Source: Ectocarpus siliculosus
Taxonomy: Eukaryota > Sar > Phaeophyceae > Ectocarpales > Ectocarpaceae
NCBI GenBank assembly: GCA_000310025.1
Contig: FN649729.1
Span: 960,293 to 1,024,292 of the forward strand
Direction of reading: 5' to 3'
Length of the DNA: 64,000 bases
Part shown: positions 47,899 through 59,398 of the stretch, one piece after another
Numbering within the stretch: the first letter of the stretch is position 1
How the letters are laid out: each line of letters starts with the position of its first letter
Notes under the pieces: generated by a model
The model's input: only the letters and a program-made list of their open reading frames with translations
The model's database searches: none
What the model was told of the DNA's origin: nothing
Made by a program: the position numbers and the translations under genes

Positions 47899-50323
47899 CT
47901 GTTGGTTAGGGAGGGGGCGAGCGACAGAGCGGGGCAGAGAGAAAGAGAAAGAGGGAGAGAGGGGAGTGGAGGAGTGGAGGAGGGGATAAGGGGCCGGTGA
48001 GGGGGGCGAGAGTGTGCGACATACAGGATGAGAGATGGGCTAAGGATGCTAGAGAGTGAACAACATAGAGGTAAACGAACGGAGGTACTTACCCGGGATG
48101 GCTGAACCCCCCCCCCCCTCTCCGAAGAGCTTTCGGGGTTGGGTTTTCGTTATAACTCGACAACCAGGCTCCCGCTTTCTCCATTGATTTTTTTTTTGCG
48201 GTGACCACAATGGTGGTCGAGTAGATCATGTTATTCGGGGTGGAGAACCCTCACTCCGCGCAACGGGGGATGACCGCACCACGTTGTGTTAAAATTGGCC
48301 AAGCACCCTCGAGGCAGTTATACAGCGCTTATAACCGTCTCCGGAAGTGAACGCACCAGAAAATAAATCAAGTCATCCGCGGCTGTCATCCGTAAGCAAG
48401 GAAGTAAGCACAAGATGCAGAACACCCTCAGCAGGATGCAGCGCACCCTCCATGCGACTCGCCGAATACCTCACGGCGCTTCGCGCTTGGTGATGTGAGA
48501 GCCTGGTCCGGTGAGAACCCGGCATGCTCCGCCCCGACTTTGTAGGGATGCGAGGTCAACGGTCAAACGACTACGGCATGAAAGGCTATGAGCACCCCCC
48601 CCCCCGGGTGTGCAGATCGAACACACTCAAACGGGGATCATGCTTTGTAGTCGTGCAAATGCTTCGTACACAATAGTCGTGCTTAAAAAAGTTGATGGAC
48701 ACCTCGGAGGCGGCTACATTAGATGTTTTGCTTTGGCAATCGTCAAAATCGTGAGAACACCTTGCGACATCCTTATCAAATCAAAGAAGAACAGCAGAGG
48801 CACATATAGTACCCACACAGCCAGCTCTTCGCCTAACAGCAGCCACTATATCCAACAGGCACCTATCACAACTCTATCTGCGCCATATCGCGCGGACTAC
48901 GGTTGGCAATGCTCTCGCTGTTCGGAAACACACAATCGCGCCTCGTTACAATACAGATCTTGCATGCAGAGGTTATCGTGCAATGGACATGTGTTCTAAG
49001 GCGTTGCTGCTGGATGCTCATAGCAAGGCCTGACTTGAGCAGCAAGACAGCTACAGGCGGGAACTTTTCTACCTCTGTGATAGCGGTTCCAGCTTTCAAG
49101 AAGAGAACAGACTTTTTGAGACCTCATGATGGTGTTGTCATGTTCCGAAGATAGCTGGAGCTCGAAGGGATGTCCGACTTAGGCAGGCTGTCCACAAGCA
49201 GTACACCGACAGTCAGCTGCAAAGCTGCAACTGCATCTTCGAAGAAAAGAACACTGTTGTCCAAGAAAGCTTCCAACAACAGGGCACACAGCGGCACAGC
49301 ATCAGAGGAGGGCAGATACTAGCGTATCTTGACCCCTGAAAAAAAAACACTCAAAAACCGCATGTCAAAAGGTTTTGGTAGCTGTACTTTAACCGAACAC
49401 CACCGCGAGACTTTCAAGCTAAAAACGAGTCTGCGTGTGTCCCGGCGGCGCCAGTTTCTACCTCGATGCAGGCGTAGTCATTTCCATTCCGACCGGGGTC
49501 CGTGACATTACAGTCAACTCGATTCAGGTCCAACATTTCTCCCCTCCCCTCACGGCTGTCGCTATCCTTGCAATATGTTGTGAAGTGCGAAGCGGCCGCA
49601 ATTGCGTACACATGGTTCGTTTCACACCATACAAGATGATGCATCTCGCAGGATTGATCGACCACCACAGCAAACGGTGAAACGGGGAAAGCTCTGTAGC
49701 AAAGTTCAAGTCCCACGATGTTGGTACATACGACGCTTGAAGCCCTAGTTGGAGGCGGGTGAAGATGTGCTGGTAGAGCAGCAGAGAGACAGGTACAAAG
49801 ACCAAGAGTCCATAAGTCTAGTGTCATATCTCATGTTGATGCTGTACCAGAAGTGGGGGCGAAATCCAAACAGCCGTGACCCGCAAGGATAAACCTTGGC
49901 GCAGGGCCTAAAAGGGATACCGTGTATATTGATAGATAATACGCTCAGGTTGGCAAAGATGGCTCAACAACGGCTTCTAAGGCTGTTTCAAATGAGGCAC
50001 CATACTAAATAAACCTTTTCAAGTCAAGATGAGGAATCTACAATGGTTGTGTTGTGCCCCCACGCGGCTCGTTCGCATACAGCATCTAGGAGCAAAACAA
50101 ATAATCTAGAGCCTGAAAAGGCAAACGGATAGAGAAATGCAGACACAGGACTTCTAAACACAAGAGAGAAAGTGAGAGGGAGAGGGAACAAAAGCAAATA
50201 TACGACAGAAATGCTTGAAGAGATACAAAAGGCGGAGACAAGAACGGCGAGGGACGAAATATACGGCCAGCAAGCGACAACCCGTCGCCTGCTCAATTCG
50301 CTTCAGCTATAGACTGCAAGCAC
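47899..50323. other. spacer 5' of the DUF1995 gene
   Basis: It should contain the promoter and first exon(s) of the DUF1995 gene and the 3' UTR of the hypothetical gene at 50324. Apart from the dispersed repeat at 48471-48612, nothing is recognised. Confidence 0.4.
48471..48612 (+). repeat. dispersed poly-C-ended repeat, copy A
   Basis: The segment contains GCGCTTGGTGATGTGAGAGC, CTGGTCCGGTGAGAACCCGG, TTTGTAGGGATGCGAGGTCA and CGACTACGGCATGAAAGGCTATGAGCAC, then poly-C. It matches copy C (63868-64000, inverted) nearly end to end and copy B (60996-61100) with an internal deletion. Confidence 0.85.
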
Positions 50324-52332
50324 TCATGACTCGTGTGCTATAAATAGCACCTTGTAGATTGTCGCCGTGCTTTTCGTCAACCCCTGCTCCCTGCTCATCT
50401 CCATCAGCCTCCGCTTCACGGCCTCCGATGTTTCCAGCGGACGGTCCACCCCGAATGACACCCGCACCGTTTGTTTCGATTCTTGCACCTTAAGAACGGG
50501 GGAAAACGCGGTTGGGAGGCGCTCTGTTGATCGCAGTAAGGCTGAACGCGCGTTGGAGATAACGTGTATACAAGACTTTCTTGGCCACGAAGGGGCTGTT
50601 CAGCGTGAATTCGTGGCACGGAACTCGGGAATGGGGATACGGCCAAATGCCGGGAGGTGCCTTGTATGCGTCCTGTGCTGGGTCCCACGCTCTCGCTCGA
50701 GTGAGAGTAGAGACAGAAGGACAGGGGCAGCCCTCCCATGGACAGGGAGGCCAGCATACACACCTGCAAGCTGGTTGTTCAACGCAACGCGGACTTGCGA
50801 GTTTCGGAGTGCAGCAGCAGTCTTGACCAAAGAGAAAGACGGAAACTTGTTGCAACATGAACGATGCCACGCTTTTAACGAAACTTGTTGCAACATGAAC
50901 GATGCCACGCTTTTAACACAACACTCGCAGCAACGGCAGCGACAGCAAGCGGTTGAAGAACCCACCTTTCCGAAGAACGACTTCGTCTGCACGGAGGCCG
51001 CCACATCCATACCCTCCCCATCCAACGCCACTACCTCCACCGAATCCACCATGTACGCCCCCGCCGTGAACGCGTTCTTCTGTCTTGCCGTGTCACCTAT
51101 CTAAGAAAAGGAAAAAAACACGGAAGGGGACGAAATTTTCCGGAAGCGCGAGGGGAAGCCTGGGGGTGTTCACCGTTGGTACCGGGGGTCATGTGGTGAA
51201 GCGGAAATAGAAAATAAATCATTTTGCTCGCTGAGCCCAGAAAGATCTGGCGAAGCCGTCACCACAAGATACAGCAACAACAAGAAAAATATTCCCACGA
51301 TGGCGACGACGATGGCGACTAGCCCTAGTCCGCATACTCGCACAGCGTGAGCAATCGACCACGGCGTTTGGCAGCGACAGGCATTCACCAAGAACAGCAC
51401 CGCAACGCACGTGCCAAGTCTACACCAATGAATCAAGAAAACTGCAGCACGGTAACACGGACACACGAGGTACTCCAGTAGATCACCGGCGTGTAAGCCA
51501 TGACGTAGGCGAGGACGTCTTCCGGCAGCCCGTTCATTGCAGAGGCGATGGTGATCTTAGCTTCGTCGCTAAGAGCGTCGGCCACCTCGTTCTGCACGTT
51601 TGTTGCGTGTAGGGCCCCGCGTGCCGACCCTGTTGTCGTTGATCGCGCCCTGCCCATCAATTAGAGTACAGAGTACTTTGATGGGATGAAGCATACAGGG
51701 ATTAACTCATGGGGGGGGACTGTGTGATGCTGTTGCAGAATTCAAAGCACCGGTCCAAGCCAATAAAGTGTGTGCCGAAGTGCCTACAGCTGTTCGTTGT
51801 AAGAAAGCGGTTTGTACTTCGCCCGCATTGGTACCAGTCTATAGGTGTGCGTTCCCCCTGGGGATCCGCTGTTGTAATGTATTCCGAAGGATAAATTGGC
51901 GCCAGCGAGTGGGTCATTCATGTTTCATGCCGCTCCAGTGTATCACCAAACAACGCTCTCAGCTGCTGTATCTACTACCCCATGCGGCTGCGTCTGCTGA
52001 TCTCATTCAAGGATTTGCACATGTTCATGAAACAAGGAGGCACGCGCGAAGGATGCGGTTGGCCTCCAAAACAAAGTTGCAAGGGGTGGCCTCAAAAACA
52101 ACGTCGACAACACAGGGGCTCACATCAAATGCTCGCCGTACAGCCCGGCATTTCTCCCTCCCCTCTGCCGCATCTCTCCCCCGAAGCTATGCTGGCCCCC
52201 GCGAGGAGTAGCGTTTGATCTCGTACTGGAGGAAGCTCTTGCATGTGCTGTAGCTATGCTACTTGACCAAGCCTGTGCTCCCGGCAACAGGCTCGCCGCA
52301 GCGGCGGCCAACAATAAAATTCCGGCCGTCAT
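50324..52332 (-). CDS. hypothetical protein with N-terminal signal peptide
   Basis: Exons 52124-52332, 51487-51649, 50966-51100 and 50324-50488 give 672 bp (223 aa) with consistent phases and GT-AG borders. The N-terminus, MTAGILLLAAAAASLLPGAQ followed by AW, is a typical signal peptide. A Ser/Arg-rich stretch follows and could be a transit peptide, so ER, secretory or plastid location are all possible. The rest is soluble-looking: TNVQNEVADALSDEAKITIA, GLPEDVLAYVMAYTP, NAFTAGAYMVDSVEVVALDG, QTVRVSFGVDRPLETSEAVK and a C-terminal ATIYKVLFIAHES. I do not recognise the family. A 38-bp direct duplication lies in the third intron (50842-50917). Confidence 0.62.
50842..50917. repeat. 38-bp direct duplication
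   Basis: GAAACTTGTTGCAACATGAACGATGCCACGCTTTTAAC is present twice back to back, in the third intron of the hypothetical gene. The two copies are essentially identical, so the duplication is recent. Confidence 0.95.
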
Positions 52333-55300
52333 GGTGTTCGATGGGGCTGAGTGGGTAGCGAGGGGCGAGAGTAAGACCTTGAGGTCGTAGTACGCGACGC
52401 AGCGACGCAGGCACGCAGCAACGAAGCGAAGAGGCGATGAAAACGAAAAGGTGCGGCGAGATTGTTTCCAGCGGCCGCCTCGCTTTGCTGTTTGTTATCG
52501 ATCGGGGAAATGTATTCGGCGGAACCCCCGTTTCCTTTCCTGTTCCTCGAGCCAGCTGCGAGCGAGCATGCCTGATGCGAGGCAGACCTATACATATATA
52601 TATTCGACACAATACAGTAGTAGTCCTTCATACACCAAATATACCCTATTTTCCAGAAACCTACGAGCGACCTGTGTTTTCATCAGCACAAACACAAACT
52701 TCATCAGCAGTTCAGTGTGTACCGGCGACGTTACCGACGCACGCAGCAGTTAGCAGCAACAGCATCAGGAAGAGAGAGCCGCTCGTTTGATAATTAAATC
52801 CGGTTGTCGGTAACACGTTAAAAAACTAGCAGCAACAGCATCAGCAAGAGAGAGCCGCTCGTTTGATAATTAAATCCGGTTGTCGGTAACACGCTAAAAA
52901 ACGATAATGAAGTGCAGATGAGTAATAGGTACAGCAGTTCTTCGGCCGCCATCTCGGGTTGATTGGACTGACTGCGTGCATAAACTTTTTAGGGTAAGTT
53001 AACCTGTGACCACGGGAATCGACCGCGTCGAGTGTTGGATCAGTACGGACATACGAAGGTACTGGGTAGAGAGAGATCGGAACGGTTTTTAATGTGAAGA
53101 CAACAACAACAACAACAACAATAAACTCCAGCTTTTTCTACAAGGTACTTACCATCGTTTTCATTTTGGAGGCCATCTCGTTGTTTTCGAGACTGACTGC
53201 GTGCGGTGCGCGTGCGTGTGTGTTGAGTGTTTTTTCGACCGCACTAACCGGCTGACCTATTAATGAAGAGACTTCAGTTTCAGTGAGCGGCTGGAAATAA
53301 AAATGCTTCAAGAGCAAGGCCATGGATGGATCTGGGACCTCGTGAAGGGGGTGTGTCATGGGGTGTGTGTGTCCCGTTTGCCCCCCGTACGTTCGGAACA
53401 CCAATAATACAGAGCTTCAGCATCCAAAATCATGGTGAACCACCCCTCAATCACTGGGGGAGAGCTCGGGTGCAAAATAAATAATCGTCACCTCCAGGTT
53501 GGGGACTGTGTGGACTTTGTTGGCCGACCCATGGCACCAGCAACAACAGCACCATGACCAAGAACAGCCAGCGCAAAAAATGGCGGACGACGTGATACCT
53601 GTCGTTTGCCGTGTCTACTACTACACTGTTTCAGGACGATATTATGGCCTACCACTCTCTAAGGTTTGCCTCTATCATACGCGCTTGGGTTATCTACCAA
53701 AATATCATCTTCATTGTCACACTGCAACAATTCTAATCCTAATATCGTTTATCGCACCATCACATCACGTAAAAAATGTGCAAGCAGGCACACGTGCGTT
53801 GTTGAAGCTTACTTTCTTTGTCTTCCTCCCCATCAATCCATGCCCACCTCCCCCCTAGTTCGGCTCCCTCTAACATGCAATAAGCCACGGGGCGGCGGTC
53901 CGAGGAGCTCACCCACAACATGAACACTATCGCGATGCAACAAAAATACGTCGGGCCAGAACAGAAAGCACAATGGCACATCATGAACGTTTCCTCCGAC
54001 AGACTATCGTCCATAATGTCAAAAGTATCCATCCTCACGTTCAGATCAATTGAACGTACGGTAGGAAACAGAAAGGTCTCCTTAGAGCGGACGGTAAACA
54101 GGTTTGCATGTCTGAAAACGAAGCACCGGACTGACGGTCGTCATCGCTCAACGAACGCCGTCCTTGGGTACGTAGAGTACATACAGCACAGCGAACGAAA
54201 TCAAGCCTCGGAGATTCGAGCGACCTTGTCGCAACTATCGCTGTACACACACACCGTGCTCGTGGAACAGACAGGAAAAATATATATATCCCATCTCGGT
54301 GGGCACTAGCATTATGAGAGACATCCAATCTAACTCGACTGACCCTTACCGAACAGCAGTAGGAGGGGCGAATAACCCGACAGCAACAGGAAATTGACGA
54401 AGAGAAGCCAGCAAGGCGAACACCGAGCGAAGCAGAAGGGATACTACAGTAAGCAGGAGGGCTTGGCGTGTACTCGTGCCAACGTACCTACATTATCGGG
54501 GTAAAACAAGGAAGGGTCCAAACAAAATATTGTTGGATGGATACACCTGGTACTCTCACAAACACAACCAAGGTTCAGCTCTACCATTGGTCCAGACCCT
54601 GTTGCGTCTAATTCCCGTCCAGCTGGTATCTGCTCCATGGAAAGGTATGCGCAGGCGCCACCCAAGACAGAAGATGGCGCTGGCTGCATCCGGAGCTTGA
54701 AGAAACTGCACCAGGGCACTCCTGCTCTTGAAACCTCAACAAAGCGGCGGCAGTCACCGGGAAATAATGGCGTTCCAGAAATCTGGGCACCAGAGAAAAA
54801 CGTGCGACGTCAAACTACCATCGCAGGTGTAAACCAACGGACACGATCAGCCGCATATAGATAGACAGAACCAAGCATTTCAGTACCAGCCATGGAAATA
54901 TCGCCAAGCGACCTGTGGCGCCATCGGCGCAGAGGCCAACAGGCTCGTCAAGGACGTGGAATTGGCGAATCCTCCGACTTCAAAACGGAATGGCCGACCC
55001 GCGGGAGCGTAAACTCACAGTTGACACCAATCGCGCATGCAGGTTATTGGCCAAAGTCAGGAGCAGACCGTGGCAACACCAAAACCGAACAGCTCTCGCA
55101 CCCACGTCACAGGCAACCGATGAAACATCTGCCGTCATAGAAATAATCAGGAAATTTGTACTCGGCTGCCACTGTTCAAAATCCTCGTTCGTTTCGCACC
55201 CCCGCACGATTGTGTCCAGCACATGACAATTGTTGAGTGCTACATCATCCGCTGCGCGAAAAGCTACACAACGTGTGCATAATGTCTGAAGCAAAACCAA

Positions 55301-55546
55301 ACGAAAAAATCGGGTGAAATCGACCAATGTATGTCAAGACCACGACCACGGCAGTGGTGGTGCGAAGCAACCGAGATAAATCAATTTCAAGACTTTTTGT
55401 GGTTGTTTGTGAGCGGGAATACTCGTCGTCCATTTTCGCTTCGATGGGAACGAAGCTATCATCAACCCTACGGCAAATTATCCCCTCCCTCGTACCGCAC
55501 AGGAAGCCCACAACCAAGCGGAACAAGACGTCAGGCTCCGGCCCGA
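52333..55546. other. spacer between the hypothetical gene and the ankyrin gene
   Basis: About 3.2 kb with the 76-bp duplication at 52751-52902 and an ACA(ACA)n run near 53100. On the minus strand at about 53148-53171, a possible tiny first exon (ATGGCCTCCAAAATGAAAACG and ATG, then GTAAGT) has a good donor, but no partner exon was found. Nothing else is supported. Confidence 0.4.
52751..52902. repeat. 76-bp direct duplication
   Basis: Two adjacent copies start with TAGCAGCAACAGCATCAG at 52751 and 52827 and both include GAGCCGCTCGTTTGATAATT and AATCCGGTTGTCGGTAACAC. They differ at very few positions. The duplication is upstream of the hypothetical gene on the minus strand and could be part of its promoter region. 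Confidence 0.93.
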
Positions 55547-57014
55547 CTAGCCTGCCCACCCCCCCCGCCAGTCGTCAATCGTCTTGTCTTCCGTCTCCTC
55601 ACCATCCCGACCCCAATACTCGCCGCTGACCCTCGCCACCTTGGCGGAGCAACCGTTGCTGCTGCCGATGGCACTGCTGCCACGTCCGTTTGCGATCTGC
55701 ACCCTGGTCGGGCACGAACGACTCAGCACCAGCCAGCTGCGGCGACGCCATGACCTGTCGGCTGGAGCACTTTCCAGCATTTGGTGAATGCGCTGGTAGT
55801 CGGCCTCAATTTCTTCGTCGTTGCTGTCGTTCTCTTTCCAGACTCCTATCACGTCTGCGGGGGTTTCTTCGTCTCTGTTTGTGAGCTTCTCATCTGTTCC
55901 CCAACGTAGCAGGAGCTCCACAGCCGCCAAACTTGACCTCTCGCAAGCTGTGTGCAGTGGCGGCTTCTCGTATTCGTTACGCACATCGACGTTGGCCCCT
56001 CACTCCAACATGACGCGCATCGTGCCCATCGATGCTATCCTTGTCTCTACGGCAAGATGGAGAGCGTGAAGCAACCGCCGGTGGTCTTCGCGTTGACATC
56101 AGCTCCGGCTTCCAGCAGTACACGGACAGCATCATCACCGTTGTCTTGGACAGGCCCGTCAACAGATGCAGCAAAGTATAGGGCTGTGTATCCGTTCTCA
56201 TCGGTGGCGTCAACTGCACTGTTGTCTGCGTCAAGGAAGGCTTTCACCATGGTCGCGTGACCTCTTCTTGCAGCAATCTCGAGTGGAGAATCCTGCTTGT
56301 TTCTGGAACGAACGACGCGGGTGGCACCGGCAGCTAGCAGCTTTTCGACAACCCCGAGATGGTTGTTTCTGACCGCCTTTTCAGTGGCGTTTCACCTTGA
56401 AGATCGAGAACGTCCTTGTTTGCACCGCCTATCAAAAGCTCAGAGACGCACAGCGTATGGCCCATGACAGCAGCGAGGTGGAGAGGAGTCACCTGGAAAT
56501 CACTCGTCGCGTCTACGTTGGCCCGTTCCAAAAGAACACGTACAACTCGGTCGTGCCCGGCTTCGGCAGCGAGGTGGAGCGGACTCTCGTCCTCAAAATT
56601 ACCCAGATCCGGGTCTGCCCCGGCGGCCATGAGCGCCTTGGAGGCCTCCTCTGCTCCCCGCGCTGCCGAAACGTGGAGCGCGGACTCGCGTTCAGTCCCG
56701 AAGACGGCATTCACATCATCCGTCACCCCAGCCTCGAGTAAAGCCCAGATCATCTTGTCGCTTTTGGTGCCGCAAGCAGCCGCACCCAGCAGTGTCCGTT
56801 CATGGCAACCCCAACCCCGCCAACCTGGTTCCCCGCCGGCACCAGCGTCCATCAACCGTGTGAAGAGATCCAAGTTTCCTTTGGCCGCGGCATGCTCCAG
56901 AGGTGTTCGAAGCCACTGCTTCCACTGCCCCGCAGTCGCCTCCTCCTTGACGAGTTTGAAGATCTCGATCTCGAAGCCGTCCACACGTGAGCGGTCTCCT
57001 TTCGAAGCGGACAT
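55547..57014 (-). pseudogene. ankyrin-repeat protein gene, frameshifted
   Basis: From the ATG at 57014 the frame reads MSASKGDRSRVDGFEIEIFK, then WLRTPLEHAAAKGNLDLFTR and a series of ankyrin repeats (ESALHVSAARG, SPLHLAAEAGHDRVVRVLLE, TPLHLAAVMGHTLCVSELL). At about 56380 the frame breaks in an A4 run after GETPLK; the next frame continues AVRNNHLGVVEKLLAAGAT, SPLEIAARRGHATMVKAFL and GYTALYFAASVDG. A second break at about 56075 leads to ALHLAVETRIASMG, then a stop TGA at about 56000 where an ankyrin loop residue is expected, and finally ANVDVRNEYEKPPLHTAC and an acidic C-terminus ending at 55547. The breaks are given as found. The first could be a homopolymer sequencing error; three lesions together favour a pseudogene. 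Short unseen introns are a weaker alternative. Confidence 0.75.
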
Positions 57015-58255
57015 ATATTCTTGGTGTGACAGACACAAAAAGGGCAACTTTTTGATAGTAGCGCTCTCGCCTATTGCAACCTTGCACTTGGCGTTGTGTT
57101 GCTGCTGATTCTGGCAGGAGCGGAAGCAGGTGGACAGGTGTGAGTGGGTGGGGAACGGACTTGATTGCTGGTGTGGGGGCATCCGCAGATCGCGTCATTG
57201 CCAAATTTCGACGCCCTCGTTTCTCTCTCTCTCTCTCTAGAGCCTTTGCCCCATCTGCCTGTTGCCTGCTGGCTGTGCTTGCCATGATGTCGTCGTTCAG
57301 CTGGTCTGTGAATGGTGAATGGGTTGTTGTTGATGCCCGCCGCACCCCCCCAATGCGAATATGTACATTTGCATCCGCCGGTGCCCCCATTTTGGCTCCA
57401 AGTTGGCTGTGCTGGGCATGTGGATGGGAGTATGGTATGCCCGGCAAGCCAGGAACCGCCGAAGAGCACCTGCCCTATACACCATCAAGAGCGGTTGGAT
57501 GCTAGGGAAGGAAGCTATTGTGTGACGTCGCCGGGTTTGACAAAGTGAGTGTAACGGTACAAATTGGCTGCTGGACAACGAAAGAATGGGTACCTGGTGC
57601 TGCTGTGCTGCTGTGGCTTGCCGCTGTGTGAGTGAGATCACTCCACAACCGGAGCAAGTGCACGGAGAAAAGAAGGCAAATCAACATCTCTCCTGAACAA
57701 AATGGAGATGATATCCCCCAGGGATCATGTTCTGTAGAGCCCGTCTAATGCTTATCATTGTGCTAAATACAGCTGTAGACGCTGCATGACAGCAGCCGTG
57801 TAGTCTACATCGTCTGGAGGAGGTGTGGAGTCGCCGTGTGGTTCAGCAGAATCATTCGGCGACCGGGCAATCCTGTGTGAGCGTGCAGCGGCACGCTAGG
57901 AACGATGAAACTGCTGCTGGTTGAGGTTTTGATAGGTTGGTCGCGGTCGCGTCAGCCGCCTTGGAGGAGGAGTCGACATGCGTTTTCTCAGGTGTTCGCG
58001 ACAACGTTAAAATTATACCGCAACGGCGAATCCCTAAATAGCAGCAGGAAAATGAAGCCGGTCCATCCTTATCCTGCGGCGGTAGCACTCGTGAGAGGGG
58101 AGGCGTGTATGTTGGGGATACCTGAGGGGGACACGGGTAGTGCACATGTGGAAGTGCTTGTCTTGTTTTCTCCAAAACGCCGCATTTTCAACTACATTTA
58201 GCGTTCGCACTTGAGAACTTGATATGCTCAACATTGGTAGATGCCGTACTCCGTA
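57015..58255. other. spacer 5' of the ankyrin gene
   Basis: Part of the divergent spacer between the ankyrin gene and RRP6. It has a CT run at about 57220-57238 (initiator-like or simple repeat). No gene was recognised. Confidence 0.4.
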
Positions 58256-58474
58256 CCGTAAGTAGGATGCATATATCACACTCCCTGGACCGATTTCCGA
58301 AGCTCGATATCTCGGCAGGAAAAGCAGTGACGGTGCCGAAAACGGCGGGGTTGGAACCGTCTCGTCGAGAGCTTTCCGAAAATGTATACTTCGATTTCGG
58401 CATCCTCGTTCGTCGTGGAGTAGTCGAGGTTTGAAAATCGGTCCAGGGGGTGTGATATCTTACGCAGCCTACGG
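58256..58474. mobile_element. TA-flanked MITE, copy A
   Basis: A 219-bp element, CCGTAAGTAGGATGCATATA ... GATATCTTACGCAGCCTACGG, flanked by TA on both sides (58254-58255 and 58475-58476). The ends form a long imperfect inverted repeat: ATCACACTCCCTGGACCGATTTCC against GAAAATCGGTCCAGGGGGTGTGAT. There is no ORF of note. The copy at 44027-44234 is in the opposite orientation and moderately diverged. Confidence 0.9.
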
Positions 58475-59398
58475 TAAGAGTGGGGTCCCCGCGGCCTGAA
58501 TATTATTATAAAACGGTCGCCCCCACAAGGTGAGGCGGGTGAAAGTGAAATTGAATGGCACACTGTAGACGGAATGACCAAGTTGGTCTACACATTGGAT
58601 GAGGCGGCTGTCCATTCCTTATAAGGCGGTCATTGTCAGCTGTCCCACCACCGCCTTATTCGGGGACCCATACTTGTAAACCAATGTCGTCTGGGAGTCA
58701 TTTTCACCCACGCCAGAGGATCTTGCGTGCAAGCGCTCTACGGCTGTGCGGTACTAAGAAGGATGTGTCCGGGTCCCGCCAACATACCGATAAGCACTCC
58801 CTCACCGTTGTATGCATAGAGCAGTAGAGAACACAACTCGAGAACTCGTGGGTACCTACCTCTACATACATGACCTCTACATGTATGTCCGCATACGAGT
58901 ATCAGCAAAAGTGCCACAATCAGGAGAACCTCTGGTTTGATAAATGCATCGCCCACGGCAGCAACACTGCCTGAACCCCCTCAAAAGAGAGAGAGATCTG
59001 ACGCAAGACAAGACCCCCCCCCCCATTTCCAGCCCACCATTTCGTACCATTTGGATCCCACTCTCTTTCCGAGTGTTATCTATGTGGAACGCTGTCGGCC
59101 ACGGCGCCCAACATCACCACTCCCCAGCTGCTGTAACTCTCGCTTTGTGTGTTGCGGAGAAAATGAGCGGGGAAATTGTTTCTCTTGAAGGAGTTTCTCA
59201 CGAAGCAGTAAGTGCGGCGGGTGCGCCAATCGCGGTGTGTCGTTAACCTCGCAGCAAAGCGCAGCGGGTACACCAACCACGGCTTTTCGTTGCGCTCTCC
59301 TCTCGGCACGATGCTTTCATGAGCATGTTAGTTTTTTTATCGAGTCACGCGTGCCACGTATTTGTTCACCCCGACACGACACAGGGGCAGCAGAAGCC
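58475..59398. promoter_or_regulatory. RRP6 upstream region
   Basis: About 920 bp between the MITE and the RRP6 ATG; it must contain the RRP6 promoter and 5' UTR. No specific motif can be supported. Confidence 0.35.

Noticed and set aside
53138-53404. 88-residue minus-strand open frame with a good donor after MASKMKTM
   Set aside because: No downstream exon in a matching phase could be found, so it is mentioned only within the spacer entry.
54000-54310. Plus-strand open frame of 129 residues
   Set aside because: No conserved motif and no coding-like bias; it overlaps nothing recognisable.
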